Assembly: GCA_900768135.1 (NCBI GenBank)
Contig: CAAGBT010000017.1
Span: forward strand, 1-16,103
DNA: 16,103 nucleotides
DNA from: an uncultured Oscillospiraceae bacterium
Lineage (GTDB): Bacteria > Bacillota > Clostridia > Oscillospirales > Oscillospiraceae
Direction of reading: 5' to 3'
The translations under genes and the position numbers were made by a program. Shown here piece after piece: positions 14,722 to 16,103 of the stretch. Below the pieces are notes generated by a model, which was given only the letters and a program-made list of their open reading frames with translations, had not been told where the DNA came from and did no database searches. The stretch's first letter is position 1; each line of letters begins with the position of its first letter.

Positions 14722-14757
14722 GGTTTTCTGCATCGCCGCAAAGGGCTTTGCACATCC

Positions 14758-14786
14758 AGCATAGCAGACCGCGCCAGCTCCGTCAA
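14758..14786 (-). promoter_or_regulatory. Promoter of the THF riboswitch and folT-like gene
   Basis: On the minus strand TTGACG (14786-14781) is followed after 17 bp by TATGCT (14763-14758). TGC just before it makes an extended -10. Transcription would start near 14751, about 30 nt before the aptamer. Confidence 0.75.
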
Positions 14787-14878
14787 TCCTTTTCCCGCCA
14801 TGCTGGGCCAATTTTGTTTTTTTAAGGCAAATCGCGGGTTTTTCCTAATAAATCATCTTTGCCGCCGATCACTTTTCC

Positions 14879-14908
14879 TTGACAGGCGCTTTGCTTTTTT
14901 GCTATTCT
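14879..14908 (+). promoter_or_regulatory. Promoter of glyA
   Basis: TTGACA (14879-14884) and TATTCT (14903-14908) are separated by 18 bp, with TGC before the -10 giving an extended form. The 5' UTR of about 80 nt includes a GC-rich hairpin (GGCCTGC/GCAGGCC, 14932-14948) without a U tract. I recognise no riboswitch on this side. Confidence 0.7.
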
Positions 14909-14997
14909 AAGGGTTAGAGAGCACTATAACCGGCCTGCCCGGCAGGCCTGCCCCCATGCCACGAATCAACAGAACTTCAAGAGGAGGAAACCGCACC

Positions 14998-16103
14998 ATG
15001 ATCAAGGAAACCATGGAATTTCTGTCCCAGTACGACCCCGAGGTCGGCGCAACCATCGAGAAGGAGTATCACCGCGAGCAGCGCAACATCGAGCTGATCG
15101 CCTCTGAGAACATTGTCTCCCCCGCCGTCATGCTGGCGATGGGAACCTGCCTGACCAACAAGTATGCCGAGGGCTATCCCGGCAAGCGTTACTACGGCGG
15201 CTGCTACTGCGTGGACGAAACGGAAGAGATCGCCCGCCAGCGCGCCTGCAAGCTCTTCGGCGCCGAACACGCCAATGTTCAGCCTCACTCCGGCGCTTCC
15301 GCCAATCTGGCCGCGTTCAAGGCTATGCTCCAGCCCGGCGACACTTTCATGGGCATGAACCTCGCCCACGGCGGCCACCTGTCCCACGGCAGCCCGGTCA
15401 ACATCTCCGGCCAGTACTTCCATCAGGTCCCCTACTCCCTCAACGATGAGACCGAAATGATCGACTACGACGAGGTCTACCGCATCGCGCAGGAGTGCAA
15501 GCCCAAGATGATCCTTGCCGGCGCTTCCGCCTATCCCCGCAAGATCGACTTCGCCAAGTTCCGTGAGATCGCTGATTCCGTCGGCGCTTTCTTCATGGTC
15601 GATATGGCCCACATCGCCGGTCTCGTCGCCGCTGGCGTTCACGAGAGCCCCGTGCCCTATGCCGACGTTGTCACCACCACCACCCACAAGACCCTGCGCG
15701 GCCCCCGCGGCGGCATGATCCTGTGCAAGAACGAGATCACCAAGAAGAACATCGAGACCGGCGAGATGGAGACCATCAACCTGGCCAAGAAGATCGACTC
15801 CGCCGTGTTCCCCGGCACCCAGGGCGGCCCGCTCGAGCACATCATCGCTGCCAAGGCCATCTGCTTCGGCGAGGCGCTCAAGCCCGAGTTCAAGGCCTAC
15901 GGTGAGCAGGTCGTCAAGAACGCTGCCGTTCTTGCCGAGGGTCTGAAGGCTGAAGGCTTCCGTCTGGTCTCCGGCGGCACCGACAACCACCTCATGCTCG
16001 TCGACGTCCGCAACTTCAACATCACCGGTAAGGAGATCGAGCATCGCTTGGACGAGTGCTTCATCACCGTCAACAAGAACGCTATCCCCAACGACCCCGA
16101 GAA
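14998..16103 (+). CDS. glyA: Serine hydroxymethyltransferase (3' end outside window)
   Basis: The first 368 residues of this PLP enzyme are present; about 50 more are expected from the family length near 415. It converts serine and THF to glycine and 5,10-methylene-THF in the cytoplasm, the main source of one-carbon units. IELIASENIVSP and NKYAEGYPGKRYYGG are the classic N-terminal blocks. TTTTHKTLRGPRGG contains the PLP-binding lysine at K231. VDMAHIAGLVAAG and FPGTQGGPLEH follow the pattern exactly. GAGGAGG (14981-14987) precedes the ATG by 10 nt. Codon use is strongly biased (AAG, ATC, GAG), fitting high expression. The gene diverges from the folT-like gene under the THF riboswitch, a functional pairing of folate import with a folate-using enzyme. 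Confidence 0.97.
   Translation, partial: MIKETMEFLSQYDPEVGATIEKEYHREQRNIELIASENIVSPAVMLAMGTCLTNKYAEGYPGKRYYGGCYCVDETEEIARQRACKLFGAEHANVQPHSGASANLAAFKAMLQPGDTFMGMNLAHGGHLSHGSPVNISGQYFHQVPYSLNDETEMIDYDEVYRIAQECKPKMILAGASAYPRKIDFAKFREIADSVGAFFMVDMAHIAGLVAAGVHESPVPYADVVTTTTHKTLRGPRGGMILCKNEITKKNIETGEMETINLAKKIDSAVFPGTQGGPLEHIIAAKAICFGEALKPEFKAYGEQVVKNAAVLAEGLKAEGFRLVSGGTDNHLMLVDVRNFNITGKEIEHRLDECFITVNKNAIPNDPE

Noticed and set aside
14932..14948. GC-rich hairpin in the glyA leader as a riboswitch or attenuator
   Set aside because: It has only a 7-bp stem, no U tract and no conserved aptamer blocks nearby.
14977..16044. 355-codon open frame on the minus strand
   Set aside because: It lies antisense to glyA, whose plus-strand frame runs off the window edge and shows unmistakable serine hydroxymethyltransferase motifs. 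The minus translation is low-complexity Gly/Leu/Val/Asp-rich with no family features.
1..16103. CRISPR arrays, tRNA genes, insertion sequences, prophage or defence genes
   Set aside because: No regularly spaced direct repeats, cloverleaf sequence, transposase, integrase or recognised defence domain was seen on either strand. The GIY-YIG protein alone is not evidence of a mobile element.

Overview
The window is GC-rich, densely packed chromosomal DNA whose gene families, Shine-Dalgarno sites and RNA switches fit a Gram-positive member of the Clostridia, most likely a gut Oscillospiraceae/Ruminococcaceae-type organism. The assignment rests on gene content and style (CmpB-like membrane protein, clostridial Mrp with an N-terminal cysteine cluster, SLH-anchored protease, folate ECF S component behind a THF riboswitch) and was not tested by any search. 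Almost everything is core or housekeeping. No prophage, insertion sequence, CRISPR array or defence island is visible.

Layout. (1) 1-150: a sigma-70 promoter reading leftward with an untranslated leader, probably of a ribosomal RNA operon that begins outside the window. (2) 216-3192: a membrane-spanning SbcC/YhaN-like ATPase followed closely by a CmpB-like membrane protein. (3) 3205-4160: an Mrp/NBP35 Fe-S carrier ATPase and a large hairpin where it converges on the next gene. (4) 4199-6446: a CofE-like gamma-glutamyl ligase homologue (minus strand) diverging from a LysR regulator. (5) 6520-8308: a glycine riboswitch controlling an AGCS sodium:alanine/glycine symporter, closed by a strong terminator. 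(6) 8316-11336, minus strand: an overlapping three-gene operon encoding a secreted S41 protease with SLH repeats, a GIY-YIG domain protein and an NAD(P)H-hydrate dehydratase. (7) 11423-13525: rsmI overlapping a Methyltransf_32-type methyltransferase. (8) 13526-13774: a highly structured non-coding block, then a bidirectional terminator. (9) 13826-14786, minus strand: a FolT-like ECF S component behind a tetrahydrofolate riboswitch and terminator. (10) 14879-16103: glyA, divergent from folT and cut by the window edge.

A common thread is glycine, serine and folate one-carbon metabolism. GlyA interconverts serine and glycine using THF. The neighbouring FolT-like protein should import folate under THF control, and the symporter should move alanine or glycine under glycine control. 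The CofE-like protein belongs to a family (COG1478) with folate-glutamylating members in Chlamydia, so a folate role is possible here but unproven. The window does not contain an obvious new defence or mobile system. The best leads are the two riboswitches with their expression platforms, the atypical CofE-like ligase and the structured block at 13526-13774.
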